This document shows, piece by piece, positions 63,636 through 64,000 of a DNA stretch of 64,000 nucleotides. The translations under genes and the position numbers were made by a program. Source of the stretch: Diadema setosum (taxonomy: Eukaryota; Echinodermata; Echinoidea; Diadematoida; Diadematidae); assembly GCA_033980235.1 (NCBI GenBank), contig CM067059.1, positions 21,364,494 to 21,428,493 on the forward strand. Direction: 5' to 3'. Each line of letters starts with the position of its first letter. Positions within the stretch are counted from its first letter, which is position 1. The notes beneath the pieces were generated by a model, which was not told where the DNA came from, searched no databases, and was given only the letters and a program-made list of their open reading frames with translations.

Positions 63636-64000
63636 GTAGGCACTCGTCTTCTGTTCATGCTTCATCCATCTTTTGCCAGTACCTTCCCAAGTTTCACCAT
63701 CATCCTATTAAAAATGTAGCCATCAATACCCTCTGAGCTTGAGATGGACAAGGGTGCTGCAGTCTGGTAGTTTCTTGACACTGCATGGATGTAGTCTGAT
63801 CAATGATTAAATATTGGCCAGTACATGATGGATTCATTTCAGTTGACTGGTCTGAAGCACATAGTGATACTCTGTATTTATGTATTCAGTAGGTTTGTAG
63901 GACTGCAAGGTCACTCAGTGGGCATTATGTCTGCTGGGCAGTGAAGGGGCTTGGGTTTGGGGTCCATTGAGTCTAGCTGAGCAAAGTTGTGTAGCATCAT
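63636..64000. other. WDR74 intron 8 start, nothing recognised
   Basis: 365 bp to the window edge; the final WDR74 exon was not found. Confidence 0.5.

Noticed and set aside
63255..63665. 136-codon minus-strand ORF overlapping WDR74 exon 8
   Set aside because: Shadow of exon 8 and of the GC-rich family D repeat on the opposite strand.

Overview
The window is eukaryotic nuclear DNA: small exons with consensus GT/AG splice sites in long AT-rich introns, no operons, and many dispersed terminal-inverted-repeat (TIR) elements. Protein similarity to vertebrate orthologues, TTAGGG-like repeats, and the 'TGACCTTTGACC' and 'GGAGGCATAA' element families suggest a marine invertebrate deuterostome, most likely an echinoderm. 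This assignment is inference; no species is claimed. Protein comparisons are to human sequences recalled from memory, not to a search. || Two conserved genes fill the window, arranged head to head. On the minus strand (50619 down to 1573, continuing off the left edge) is a UBR1/UBR2-type N-recognin E3 ubiquitin ligase. I reconstructed 35 exons whose splice phases all match, giving 1368 codons: UBR box, ClpS-like N-domain, helical middle, basic coiled region, RING-H2 and an unusually long acidic linker. The C-terminal autoinhibitory part lies beyond position 1. On the plus strand (51842 to 63635, continuing off the right edge) is WDR74, a WD40 ribosome-biogenesis factor, in 8 phase-consistent exons (307 codons). 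The two start codons are 1.2 kb apart, so that interval probably holds a divergent promoter. || The remaining sequence is introns loaded with mobile elements: four copies of a 1.0-1.4 kb element rich in TGACCT direct repeats; two inverted copies of an element built on a 158-bp tandem unit; a 992-bp near-palindromic foldback; TTAA-flanked piggyBac-like elements, one of them nested in a LINE fragment; a GC-rich palindromic family; tRNA-like SINE candidates; degraded LINE reverse transcriptase pieces; and microsatellites. || N-recognins degrade proteins carrying destabilising N-termini and WDR74 works in 60S subunit assembly. They share a promoter region but have no known direct pathway link. I found no CRISPR array, rRNA or functional tRNA, and no new multigene system. 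The novelty here lies in the repeat families and in a few gene-structure details.
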